Shown piece after piece: positions 9,232 through 17,714 of a stretch of DNA of 64,000 bases; the first letter of the stretch is position 1, and each line of letters begins with the position of its first letter. Made by a program: the position numbers and the translations under genes. A model generated the notes under the pieces. The model was not told the origin of the DNA. It saw only the letters and a list, made by a program, of their open reading frames with translations, and did not search any database. Source of the stretch: Paenibacillus sp. 19GGS1-52 (GTDB lineage: Bacteria > Bacillota > Bacilli > Paenibacillales > Paenibacillaceae); the NCBI RefSeq assembly GCF_022369515.1, contig NZ_CP059724.1:5146001-5210000 (forward strand), given 5' to 3'.

Positions 9232-10800
9232 ATGAAGAAGAAAAAAGTGTTGCTCTGGACGATTGGGGTAGTGGCTGTAGTGACGGCTGGACTGCTGGTG
9301 TATACGTTTCTTCCCGATAAAAATAGTCAGGCTGCTGAAGTACCCGTTAATACAGCTACAGTTACGAAAGGTGATATTGTTGTCAGTGTATCCGGAGCCG
9401 GAGCCGTAACGGCTACCGAGACTAGCAAAGTTAAAACGAAGGATTCCGGAAAAGTAGCAGAGGTTCTTGTTGAACAAGGAGATGTCGTCAAGAAAGGTCA
9501 GACTCTGATCACCTTCGAAGGCGATGATCTAAGCGACAATCTTACCCAAGAGAAAACCTCCCTTCAATCGCTTCAGTCTGATCTTGAAGATAAGCAGGAG
9601 TCATACAAGAAGCTGGCACAGGCCGGAGCTTCAGAGGATGATCTATCTACAGCTAAACGTTCGATTGAAAAAGCAAAAACAGACATCACTACCCAAATCG
9701 AAAAAATAGCCTCTGTAGAGGAAGATATGGTCCCTCCCGATGCGCTGACCGCTCCGATCGACGGAACTATAACTGTAGTTAATATCGCTAGTGGTGAACA
9801 AGCCATGGATGGCTCTGAGCTGATCGACATTACCGATTACGCCAACCTGAGCGTCATTGTGCAAGTAGATGAATTGGACATTCCTACTGTTAAGGAAGGT
9901 ATGCCAGCCACCATTACATTGGATGCCCTCCCAGATAATGAATTTAAGGGAACTGTCACGGATATTGCTGAGGAAGGTGTAACCACAAACGGTGTGTCCC
10001 TATTCGATGTTACAGTGGGCTTAACAACATCTGAAAGTGCCCGTGTAGGGATGTCCGCTGAAGTTTCCATCACAACAGCAGAGAAAAAGGATGTATTACT
10101 CGTACCTATTGAAGCTGTTCAGGAAAGAAACGGCACACATACTGTAGCCATACCAGTAGCAGCCGGAACAGCTACCGGAACAACTGGAGCCCCAGGTGCT
10201 GCAACCGATGAGGGCCAGGCACCTATGCCTAGCGGCGCTCCTGGTGCTGCTGAAGGCGGGGTTATGCCTAGTGGTGCGCCAGGTGCTGCTGGCGGCGCGA
10301 TGTCTGGCGGAACAGGTACCGGCGGTACTGGTAGTGGAACGGGTTATGGTGGGACACGCACACGCGGTAGCGGTACTGGTAGTGGGACGGGTTATGGCGG
10401 AACACGCACGCGAGGTACTGGCGGCGTTATGCCTAGCGGTGCACCTGGTGCTGCTGGCGGAACAGCTTCTTCCACAGGCAATAAGGACCAATGGGCAGGG
10501 GGCAGCAGCGCTCAGTCAGGAGGAACACGTGGCACTGCTAATCAGCAGATGGTTACTGTAGAAGTGGGCATTCATGATGAGAGCAGCATTGAAATTGTCA
10601 GCGGACTTAGTGAAGGGGACGAAGTCATTATTCCTACCGTAATCTCTACTAACACTGGTACAGCAGCCACTGAAGTACAAACCCCAGGAGGCATGGGCGG
10701 ATTTGGCGGTACTGGTGGCGGGTTTAGCGGCGGTACTGGTGGTGGCTTTAGTGGAGGTACCGGAGGTGGCGGTGGTTTTAGCGGAGGTGGCGGTAGATGA
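9232..10800 (+). CDS. HlyD/MacA-type efflux adaptor with Gly-rich inserts
   Basis: This 522-residue membrane-fusion protein starts at the ATG at 9232, which has GGAGG 8 nt upstream; further-upstream ATGs overlap the previous gene and lack a ribosome site. One N-terminal membrane helix (LLWTIGVVAVVTAGLLVYTF) is followed by a lipoyl/barrel-sandwich half (GKVAEVLVEQGDVVKKGQTL), a coiled-coil hairpin (about residues 105-165), the second lipoyl half (LTAPIDGTITVVNI) and a beta-barrel domain. Unusually, about 120 residues of low complexity interrupt the C-terminal region: three MPSGAPGAA units, two identical 16-residue Gly/Thr/Arg units, then a Gly-Phe tail. It overlaps the ATPase gene by 4 bp, so the three transporter genes form an operon similar to YknXYZ or MacAB. 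Confidence 0.88.
   Translation: MKKKKVLLWTIGVVAVVTAGLLVYTFLPDKNSQAAEVPVNTATVTKGDIVVSVSGAGAVTATETSKVKTKDSGKVAEVLVEQGDVVKKGQTLITFEGDDLSDNLTQEKTSLQSLQSDLEDKQESYKKLAQAGASEDDLSTAKRSIEKAKTDITTQIEKIASVEEDMVPPDALTAPIDGTITVVNIASGEQAMDGSELIDITDYANLSVIVQVDELDIPTVKEGMPATITLDALPDNEFKGTVTDIAEEGVTTNGVSLFDVTVGLTTSESARVGMSAEVSITTAEKKDVLLVPIEAVQERNGTHTVAIPVAAGTATGTTGAPGAATDEGQAPMPSGAPGAAEGGVMPSGAPGAAGGAMSGGTGTGGTGSGTGYGGTRTRGSGTGSGTGYGGTRTRGTGGVMPSGAPGAAGGTASSTGNKDQWAGGSSAQSGGTRGTANQQMVTVEVGIHDESSIEIVSGLSEGDEVIIPTVISTNTGTAATEVQTPGGMGGFGGTGGGFSGGTGGGFSGGTGGGGGFSGGGGR
10324..10419 (+). repeat. 48-bp tandem duplication inside the adaptor gene
   Basis: Two adjacent 48-bp units (10324-10371 and 10372-10419) differ at only a few positions and encode two nearly identical 16-residue stretches around GTGYGGTRTRG. 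The unit is in frame, so copy-number change by slippage would keep the protein readable. Confidence 0.85.
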
Positions 10801-11495
10801 GTGCTTCAGAACCGCTTATCCAAGTTAACAACATGACCCACGGTTACAAAATGGCTGGTGAGACAATGACGGTACTGAAGGATTTGAGCTTTACGATTGA
10901 TTTTGGCGAATTTGTAGCCATCATTGGCCCTTCAGGTTCCGGTAAATCCACGCTGATGAACATGCTCGGCTGTCTGGATATTTCCGATGAAGGAAGTTAT
11001 CTTCTGGACGGACAGGAGGTCCGAAAGTTATCCGACAATAAGCTCGCGGCGATCCGCAATGAGAAGATCGGCTTTATCTTCCAAAGCTTTAACCTGCTGC
11101 CCAAGCTATCTGCTGCTGAGAATGTGGAACTGCCGCTTATCTATCGCGGTCTTTCCCACCGGGAACGAAAACAGCTGGCACATGAAGCTCTAGTTAAAGT
11201 AGGTCTGGAGGATAGAATGCACCATCGGCCTTCTGAGCTTTCGGGTGGTCAGCAGCAGCGCGTGGCAATAGCACGGGCGATGGCGGGTTCTCCCCCTATT
11301 CTGCTTGCTGATGAACCCACCGGAGCGCTCGACACGCGGACCGGACAAGAAGTCATGCAAATGATTCAAGAATTGAACAAACAGGGTCACACCATCATCT
11401 TGATTACACATGACCTAGAAATTGCCAACCAAGCGAAACGTATTATTCGTATACAGGACGGCAACCTCGTTGAGGATCGGAGGAATGCTAGGTGA
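10797..11495 (+). CDS. ABC transporter ATPase, MacB/LolD type
   Basis: This 232-residue nucleotide-binding subunit energises the adaptor-permease system encoded around it. Walker A is GPSGSGKST (about residues 42-50), the Q-loop lies in IFQSFNLLP, the signature is LSGGQQQR, Walker B is ILLADEPTGALD, and the H-loop follows in ILITHD. These belong to the MacB/LolD/FtsE group, which drives mechanotransmission rather than simple solute import. The start codon overlaps the stop of the adaptor (ATGA), and the stop overlaps the GTG of the permease, which indicates translational coupling. The substrate cannot be told from sequence. Confidence 0.93.
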   Translation: MSASEPLIQVNNMTHGYKMAGETMTVLKDLSFTIDFGEFVAIIGPSGSGKSTLMNMLGCLDISDEGSYLLDGQEVRKLSDNKLAAIRNEKIGFIFQSFNLLPKLSAAENVELPLIYRGLSHRERKQLAHEALVKVGLEDRMHHRPSELSGGQQQRVAIARAMAGSPPILLADEPTGALDTRTGQEVMQMIQELNKQGHTIILITHDLEIANQAKRIIRIQDGNLVEDRRNAR

Positions 11496-12664
11496 AATTG
11501 TATCAAAGTATGAGGATGGCGTTAAAGAGCATCAGCAGTAGTAAAGTAAGAGCTTTTCTAACGATGCTGGGTATTATTATCGGTGTGTCGTCTGTCATCA
11601 TACTCGTTTCTGTAGGCCAGGGTACTACTTCACAGATCACAGAGCAGTTAAACGGACTCGGTACGAATCAGCTAACCGTGAACATTACGGGTCGTGGAGC
11701 AACAACCTCGCTTACCTATAAGGAGGCATTGGCGCTCGGGGATATTGAAGGTGTCGAGAATGTCGCGCCTGTGATCACCGGCAACGTTACAGCCAAGCAT
11801 AATACTGATAATGTAAGTGTCTCTGTCGAGGGAATTACTCCCTCGTATGAAGATGTTAAGGATTTTCACGTGCAGGCTGGACGCTTTTTGCTCGATATTG
11901 ATACAGAATATCGACAAAAAGTTGCTCTGATCGGCTCGAGCACAGCGGAAGATTTGTTCGGTACCGATAGTCCTGTAGGTCAAAAGGTTCAATTGAACGG
12001 AATTAGCTATAAAATAGTCGGTCTGCTGGAAACGAAGGGCTCCAGTCTTAATAGTTCCAACGACGATAAGATTCTGATTCCTATCTCCACAGCGGAACGC
12101 CAACTGCAGAGCAAAGGAGTTCGCTCCATCACGGTTGCTACAACGACTGCGGACACTGTAACGACAGTCAAGGATAAGTTGGAAAGCTTGCTGAATGTCA
12201 AATTCAATAATGCGGATAACGCCTTTACTGTATTTGACTCTCAGGAAATGCTGGAAACAGTGAATTCCACTACGGATACACTTTCTATGGCATTGGCTGG
12301 TATCGCCGGTATTTCCTTGTTCGTTGGCGGCATCGGAATCATGAATATCATGATTGTATCCGTCAATGAAAGAACCCGAGAAATCGGTATCCGCAAAGCC
12401 ATAGGCGCCAAAAAATTCGATATTCTGGCCCAGTTCATGATCGAGTCCATCGTGCTCAGCGGCTTGGGTGGATTCATCGGAGTCGGGATTGGCGTTGGCG
12501 GCAGTTGGCTACTTGGAAAGTACTCTCCACTTACGGTATCCATTGCCTGGGACATGGTACTTATCTCTTTCATTTTTTCCTTGTTAATCGGTGTGATCTT
12601 CGGTATGATGCCGGCTAACAAAGCCGCACGGTTACGTCCAATTCATGCCTTGCGCAACGAATAA
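11492..12664 (+). CDS. ABC transporter permease, MacB/FtsX type
   Basis: This 390-residue permease starts with GTG overlapping the ATPase stop codon. The topology is MacB-like: one N-terminal helix (AFLTMLGIIIGVSSVIILVSV), a ~220-residue extracellular MacB-PCD domain, then three C-terminal helices forming the FtsX domain (from about residue 270, with NERTREIGIRKAIGA). With the ATPase and adaptor it should form a Gram-positive tripartite-like exporter, comparable to B. subtilis YknXYZ. Co-occurrence with the large secreted protein suggests a link to that protein or to envelope stress; this is inference. Confidence 0.92.
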   Translation: MKLYQSMRMALKSISSSKVRAFLTMLGIIIGVSSVIILVSVGQGTTSQITEQLNGLGTNQLTVNITGRGATTSLTYKEALALGDIEGVENVAPVITGNVTAKHNTDNVSVSVEGITPSYEDVKDFHVQAGRFLLDIDTEYRQKVALIGSSTAEDLFGTDSPVGQKVQLNGISYKIVGLLETKGSSLNSSNDDKILIPISTAERQLQSKGVRSITVATTTADTVTTVKDKLESLLNVKFNNADNAFTVFDSQEMLETVNSTTDTLSMALAGIAGISLFVGGIGIMNIMIVSVNERTREIGIRKAIGAKKFDILAQFMIESIVLSGLGGFIGVGIGVGGSWLLGKYSPLTVSIAWDMVLISFIFSLLIGVIFGMMPANKAARLRPIHALRNE

Positions 12665-12702
12665 ACCTCACCTAAATAAGCAGCAAAATCTAGCAATACT
12701 CC

Positions 12703-12747
12703 AAAAAACTGTCCCTGTCATCTTTATGACTGTGGACAGTTTTTTTA
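12703..12747 (+). terminator. Terminator of the secreted-protein/exporter operon
   Basis: Stem arms AAAAAACTGTCC (12703-12714) and GGACAGTTTTTT (12734-12745) close a 19-nt loop and end in a run of T. It lies 39 bp past the permease stop. Confidence 0.93.
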
Positions 12748-13089
12748 TATCTTAGAGTGTATCGTTTGCGATAAGTCTGGGTAATAAGACTCAAGGGTTT
12801 GAATATGATAGAGGCAATAGTACATACATAGTTCTTTGTAATTACATCAAAATATCCATATTTACCATATTAAAGTATTTATTGTTCATCCTTCTACGAT
12901 ATCATTATTATTATATGTCAGGTAATTGCTCTATATATGGGACGTCCTATATACTTGATAATAAGAAGCCACGGACTCACATATGAATGATGTATTCTCC
13001 CTTGCCTTCTCACAGATAGATTGCTTCCGAATGCTCATAGTAACGGTGCGATAAGATTGTCATAAGTCTTATGCGGGGAGAGGATAACA
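12748..13089. other. Intergenic region before the GGDEF gene
   Basis: This AT-rich 342-bp stretch has no supported ORF. It holds two weak inverted repeats: AGTCT/AGACT near 12776-12793, and ATAAGA/TCTTAT at 13051-13072, directly in front of the ribosome site of the GGDEF gene. No cyclic-di-GMP riboswitch consensus and no convincing sigma-A promoter was recognised. Confidence 0.4.
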
Positions 13090-14703
13090 GTGACTGGTTT
13101 CGCAGAGGTCAAAATAACACGCAGATTAATCCTTTTGTTCGCTGCTATCTCAATTTTGCTGGTTGGCATCAGCGTTGCCTCCTTATTGTACCTGAACTAT
13201 ACGATCAATAAATTATCTGAATCCTTATATGATGATGTATTCCAGAACTCTGAGCTCATCCTAAACGCCGATCGTGATCTTTATCAAGCTGCGGTTGCAC
13301 TTCATACCGCAATGAATCCAAACACTACAGAAGCAGAACTAAAAGAGCTGGCACAGCTATTTGATGATAATAATACCCAGATTGAGGAACGCGTGAATAC
13401 AGCCAAATATAATATCAATGCTATCGAGAAACCCTATAATGTAATGACCCAGGGTGAACTTCAACTCACTGAGCTTAAACAGGAGCTTTCTTCCTTCGAA
13501 GCCTCCTTCGGGAAATGGAAGGATACGGGTAGCACGCTGATTTCCAGTCGATCTCAAGAGGGTTGGGACCCGGCCTCATTCTCCGCGGTTCTCACCAATA
13601 CACAGCTGAATGACATCCGTAGCAGACTGGATAAATCCGAAGATTTGATCGACAGCTATGCACAAGAAGTAACAACCGTATTTCATGATAAAAAAAGCTC
13701 GCTTTTTGCGCTATACTCCCTGCTCTTGTTTCTGCTGATTCTGGTAATTATTTATCTGGGTCGTAAAATTATTGCGCTCCAAGGTGAAATGCAGGAAGAG
13801 CAAACACTGTACCAGCTGATCGGTGAGACGATGTCCGACTATATTATATTAACTGACCCTAATGGACTGATTATATATGCCTCCCCTTCACACTTGAGCA
13901 TTCTCGGGTATATCCCCAAAAAAGGGGAACCGCTCTCAAATTACATCCGTGAGCCAGAGATTTCCTGGGCTAAATTGAAGAGTGTAGTTCAAGGAACACC
14001 ACGTGAGTCCGAGCTGCGCATGCGTGGGGCTGAGGGGCATTGGGTATGGCTTGAAACCAAAGTAACGCCGATTACGGGCAGTCGTTCGCTCGCAGCGCAA
14101 TTTATGCTCGTTTCTCGTGAAATTACACAACGGAAACAGTACGAAGAGCGGCTGCATAAGCTAGCCTTTTATGATCATTTGACCGCAATCCCCAATCGAG
14201 CCCATTTCAAAATGTATATGGAGAATCTCATTTCCCAGCCAGAGGAACATCAGCAGGAAATTGCCTTGGCGTTGCTTGATTGTGACAGGTTCAAGCAGCT
14301 AAACGATACACTGGGACATCTGGCTGGAGACGAATTCCTGCAGATTCTCTCACGCGAACTGCAACAGACAGTCAAAGGGGCAGGACAAGCATTTCGAATT
14401 GGTGGTGACGAGTTTGCAGTCGTCATTCACCGTTTCAACAATCCAGACCTTCTGGATGAAGTCCTGAGCCGTCTGCTGCAGCTCTTCAGCAAATCATGGC
14501 CCATTAACAATGGTTCCAGCTTTCTTACTTCAGCAAGTATTGGTGTGGCTCTGTACCCTCAACATGGCCGCAGTATTAATGAACTGCTGCGTGCCGCTGA
14601 TTTGGCTATGTACCGTTCCAAAAAAAACGGTGGCAATGAAGCTAATCTTTATGATAAACGTATGGATGAAGAAGTTTCCGACCAGACCATTGAGCAAAAT
14701 TAA
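13090..14703 (+). CDS. Membrane-bound PAS-GGDEF diguanylate cyclase
   Basis: This 537-residue protein starts at GTG with a GGGGAGAGG ribosome site. TM1 (about residues 10-37) and TM2 (about 204-224) flank an extracellular helical sensor region of ~165 residues, resembling a four-helix-bundle MCP-type ligand domain. A PAS domain follows (about 238-345), then a GGDEF domain (about 355-530) with an intact active site RIGGDEFAVV (GGDEF at 438-442) and the preceding DCDRFKQLND metal site. It should make cyclic di-GMP from two GTP at the membrane in response to an external signal. The inhibitory I-site RxxD expected just upstream of GGDEF is missing: the aligned stretch is KGAG, so product feedback may be absent. 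No EAL domain. Confidence 0.92.
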   Translation: MTGFAEVKITRRLILLFAAISILLVGISVASLLYLNYTINKLSESLYDDVFQNSELILNADRDLYQAAVALHTAMNPNTTEAELKELAQLFDDNNTQIEERVNTAKYNINAIEKPYNVMTQGELQLTELKQELSSFEASFGKWKDTGSTLISSRSQEGWDPASFSAVLTNTQLNDIRSRLDKSEDLIDSYAQEVTTVFHDKKSSLFALYSLLLFLLILVIIYLGRKIIALQGEMQEEQTLYQLIGETMSDYIILTDPNGLIIYASPSHLSILGYIPKKGEPLSNYIREPEISWAKLKSVVQGTPRESELRMRGAEGHWVWLETKVTPITGSRSLAAQFMLVSREITQRKQYEERLHKLAFYDHLTAIPNRAHFKMYMENLISQPEEHQQEIALALLDCDRFKQLNDTLGHLAGDEFLQILSRELQQTVKGAGQAFRIGGDEFAVVIHRFNNPDLLDEVLSRLLQLFSKSWPINNGSSFLTSASIGVALYPQHGRSINELLRAADLAMYRSKKNGGNEANLYDKRMDEEVSDQTIEQN

Positions 14704-14768
14704 GCCTTTTATAAAACAACAACAAGTGTTTTAGCAACTATTCATCCATTCAAGTCTTGTTCCATAGA

Positions 14769-14818
14769 AAAGGGGATGCACAGCAGCCATTTACCATGGT
14801 TGTTGGACATCCCCCTAT
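14769..14818. terminator. Convergent (bidirectional) terminator between GGDEF gene and pulA
   Basis: A long hairpin has outer arms AGGGGATG and CATCCCC and an inner stem (CAGCAGCCAT against ATGGTTGTTG). It lies between two genes whose stops face each other. T-rich sequence flanks the stem on both strands, so it could serve both. Confidence 0.7.
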
Positions 14819-14828
14819 TTATTCCTAC

Positions 14829-17225
14829 TTAACTAGTTAACTTCAGATCATCATCCGCCGCTTCATTACTTTTCTGTTCGCGGTCCCGGATCAGTACTTT
14901 GATAACTTCTTCATCACTGGAACAATCGATAAAATGGTCTCCGTTTCCATCTTTCTCTTCCCAATCATTCAAGCGTAATATATAACCAATAGAAGACGTA
15001 TCCGGCTGGACTTCAATGCGTGCTATCGCGCGTCCATTCTCCATTTGTCGAAAATCGCTTTGTCCATCCTGAATACCCGTTCCCCAGACCCAAAGATTCC
15101 AGCCCCGGTAATCGCCATCTGGACGTTCATACTGAATCTCAATGACTTTGGCTCGAGGACCTGGCTCACCGCAAGCATCATAGAGTACCATCATCGACAG
15201 ACCTTCAAGCTGTACCAAGTTGCCCTCTACCTTACGAATTGTTTCTGTGCCTGCTCCGGTATGGTCCACTACTACATTCCAACTCTCAGACACATCGGGA
15301 AGCGGCATGGATATCTGTTCATTATTAGCGTTAAATATCACTACTATGTTATTCCATAGGTCACTACCGGCATTATTGCGGAGTATATAAGACACAATAC
15401 CTCCCTCACAGCGAAGAAACTCCAGGGAACGCTCAATTTCTTGTCGACCGTGCAAGCGGAATGCCGGATGATTGCGCCGCAGCTCAATCAGACCTTGATA
15501 GTATTTGAACACAGGCATAAATATACTCTTGTTGTCCCAACGTATGGCGTTGATGGCATCACTGCTGCGGTAGCTGTTATGATCCCCATATTTAGTGCGC
15601 AGGAGCTCGTCTCCGGCTTGCAGAAAAGGAATGCCTTGTGAGGTTAATATAATTCCGTTAGCCAATAGGGAACGCCGCACCGTTTCATTCCCCAGAATGT
15701 CTTGCATATCGATGCTTACATAAGGAAAAGCCTGCGCAACGGCTTCTTCTACGCTCCCGCCATTCTTCAACCTGCCATTCTCCATATCAGGCAAATTAGC
15801 TTCCTGACGCAATCCCTGCGTAGTAAGCAGCTTATCCCAGAGATTCAAATTGTCATGGGCGCTCACATAATTGACAGATTCCACAGGTGATTCGCTGAAA
15901 TCATGAATGGCTCCCTTAATCCCTGCAGCAACAGCACCTTCTTTATCATACTCGCCAGTAACGAAACCTCTTCCCCAACCGTCACTATCTCCTTTGATCG
16001 CAGAACGGAAGTTATCATTAAAGACTGCATAACCTTTACCACGCTGCACACCCTTTAGAGTCTTGGTCATCAGCGGAGAATCTCCCCCCGTCCAAGGTTC
16101 TCCATAAAGAAGCAGGTTAGGATTCACTTCCAAACGCAGCTCTTCGGTAATCTCACGCATGGTAATACTGTCCATCAGACCCATGAGATCAAAGCGGAAA
16201 CCATCGATGTGATACTCCGAGGCCCAATAGGATAAAGATTCCTTGATATATTTACGTACCATTGGACGTTCTGTGGCAATCTCGTTGCCCACGCCTGAGC
16301 CGTTAGACAAACGTCCAGTAAAGTCATGGCGGTAGAAATAGTCCGGAACTAGAGGATCAAAAGGCCCTTTCTCAACCGAATACGTATGGTTATATACAAC
16401 ATCCATAATCACGGAAATACCATGACTGTGCAAAGCCTGCACCATTTCCTTAAATTCACGGATTCGCACTCCCGGATCGGCAGGATTAGTACTATAAGAG
16501 CCTTCCGGCACATTATAATGCTGTGGGTCATAGCCCCAGTTGTACTCTGTAAAATACGCGGCCGTAGCATTCTCATCACTATTTCCCAATTCATCTATTG
16601 TCTGAAAATCGAATACCGGCAATAAATGAACATGAGTAATTCCTAGCTGCACTAAATGATCAATACCCAATGAGCCACCTACTGGATCACTTAATCCGGA
16701 TTCGGTAAAAGCCTTGAATTTGCCCTTATAAAGCATTCCTGAACTCTCATCGGCCGAGAAATCACGTACATGCAGTTCATAAATCACAGCATCAGAAGGG
16801 TGTCTCAAGGGAGGAGAACTATCCTCTTCCCATTGCTGAGGATCGGTATCCCGCAAATCTACAATCGCCGTCCGAACGCCGTTGGCCGATACCGCAATTG
16901 CATACGGATCAGCTGCTTCAACTAACTTTCCATTGGCGAATACAGCACGGTACATATAATATTTCCCTTTTAAATCGCCTGCCAGCTTTACCCGCCACAC
17001 TCCGCCATTCTCAAGTTGCATATTTACGATACGTCCGCTGTCTTTGATTCCGGCAGCATCGTTACCGCCAGTTTCATACAACACTAGCGATACTGTCAGG
17101 GCTGTAGGCGCCCAGACTTTGAATACACAATAGTTCTTTGAGTATGTCAAGCCTAGATCCTTACCCTCATATGTCTCAATCACGGATTCTACATTTATAT
17201 AATTGCTGCTCATTAGATTCACCAT
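14829..17225 (-). CDS. pulA: Type I pullulanase (GH13) with C-terminal CBM41-like module
   Basis: This debranching enzyme cleaves alpha-1,6 links of pullulan, glycogen or limit dextrins. The order is an N-terminal CBM48-like domain (FKVWAPTALTVSLVLYE), then a GH13 barrel with the type I signature YNWGYDP, DVVYNHT (region I), GFRFDLMG (region II nucleophile Asp), YGEPWTGG (region III acid Glu) and SAHDNL (region IV). About 90 C-terminal residues (from KVIEIQYERPDGDYRGWNLW) look like a CBM41/PUD starch-binding module, normally found at the N-terminus. There is no signal peptide, so it is probably intracellular. The ATG at 17225 has an AGGA 9 nt upstream; an ATG at 17213 also fits. The longer TTG start at 17279 has no ribosome site. 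Confidence 0.92.
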   Translation of the reverse strand: MVNLMSSNYINVESVIETYEGKDLGLTYSKNYCVFKVWAPTALTVSLVLYETGGNDAAGIKDSGRIVNMQLENGGVWRVKLAGDLKGKYYMYRAVFANGKLVEAADPYAIAVSANGVRTAIVDLRDTDPQQWEEDSSPPLRHPSDAVIYELHVRDFSADESSGMLYKGKFKAFTESGLSDPVGGSLGIDHLVQLGITHVHLLPVFDFQTIDELGNSDENATAAYFTEYNWGYDPQHYNVPEGSYSTNPADPGVRIREFKEMVQALHSHGISVIMDVVYNHTYSVEKGPFDPLVPDYFYRHDFTGRLSNGSGVGNEIATERPMVRKYIKESLSYWASEYHIDGFRFDLMGLMDSITMREITEELRLEVNPNLLLYGEPWTGGDSPLMTKTLKGVQRGKGYAVFNDNFRSAIKGDSDGWGRGFVTGEYDKEGAVAAGIKGAIHDFSESPVESVNYVSAHDNLNLWDKLLTTQGLRQEANLPDMENGRLKNGGSVEEAVAQAFPYVSIDMQDILGNETVRRSLLANGIILTSQGIPFLQAGDELLRTKYGDHNSYRSSDAINAIRWDNKSIFMPVFKYYQGLIELRRNHPAFRLHGRQEIERSLEFLRCEGGIVSYILRNNAGSDLWNNIVVIFNANNEQISMPLPDVSESWNVVVDHTGAGTETIRKVEGNLVQLEGLSMMVLYDACGEPGPRAKVIEIQYERPDGDYRGWNLWVWGTGIQDGQSDFRQMENGRAIARIEVQPDTSSIGYILRLNDWEEKDGNGDHFIDCSSDEEVIKVLIRDREQKSNEAADDDLKLTS

Positions 17226-17537
17226 CCTATTGCTTCCTGCTGAAACTACCAGGTTGCTTTTACGTCCATATATTCCCAATCTATATAAAATAAATACTCA
17301 CACAGCTCTGCAGGTCAAGTAGCTGTAGTACGTTCACTCTCTTATTCATACTATAATATGTAACAGTATGTTCACAGGTTTGGGTTCCATATGCTCTTTT
17401 TGTTACCGACTTATTAATACTATCGGTATTTCTCCTTACTTACATAAGCTTGTAATTTGAAAGCAACTATTCTAAGTATAGTATACCTCTCTCCTTCAAA
17501 GCTAGACCAGTGAAGATTTATGGAACATTACGTCACA
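17226..17537. other. pulA upstream region with candidate operator
   Basis: This 312-bp non-coding stretch lies upstream of pulA. The clearest feature is a 6-bp-arm inverted repeat, TACCGA/TCGGTA with a 13-nt spacer (17404-17428), which could bind a LacI/MalR-type dimer. On the plus strand TTGAAA-16-TAGTAT near 17456-17483 resembles a promoter, but no plus-strand gene follows. No convincing pulA promoter was fixed. Confidence 0.35.
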
Positions 17538-17627
17538 AAAAAAAGCGACTTCGCCGTCCTTTATGGACGGCACCCGTGTCTTCGAGAAATATAAGGATCA
17601 GTTATCGTGTGAAACATATAAATTCTT
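17538..17627 (-). repeat. Structured dispersed element, copy B
   Basis: Read on the minus strand this copy matches copy A (6281-6368) over about 88 bp. It ends in a GCCGTCC/GGACGGC hairpin and a run of T beginning near 17544. It starts directly behind the ptsI terminator and lies 313 bp upstream of pulA, in the same orientation. As in copy A, the element thus points toward the start of a downstream gene on its own strand. Confidence 0.7.
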
Positions 17628-17630
17628 AAA

Positions 17631-17663
17631 TCAAAAAAAACCAGCCCCCGAAAGGAAGCCGGC
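17631..17663 (-). terminator. Terminator of ptsGHI
   Basis: On the minus strand GCCGGCTTCC pairs with GGGGGCTGGT (several G-U pairs, TTTC loop) and is followed by eight T residues (17633-17640). It lies about 50 bp past the ptsI stop. Confidence 0.8.
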
Positions 17664-17714
17664 CATAGTAGTTGGAAAAGTGTAATACAAAACGGATTAA
17701 TGCCTGAGAAAAAA

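Noticed and set aside
12665..13089. Cyclic-di-GMP riboswitch ahead of the GGDEF gene
   Set aside because: Neither GEMM-type conserved blocks nor a suitable expression platform could be found.
17456..17483. Plus-strand promoter TTGAAA-16-TAGTAT
   Set aside because: No plus-strand gene or small RNA follows; it reads into the ptsI terminator region. Likely chance in AT-rich DNA.
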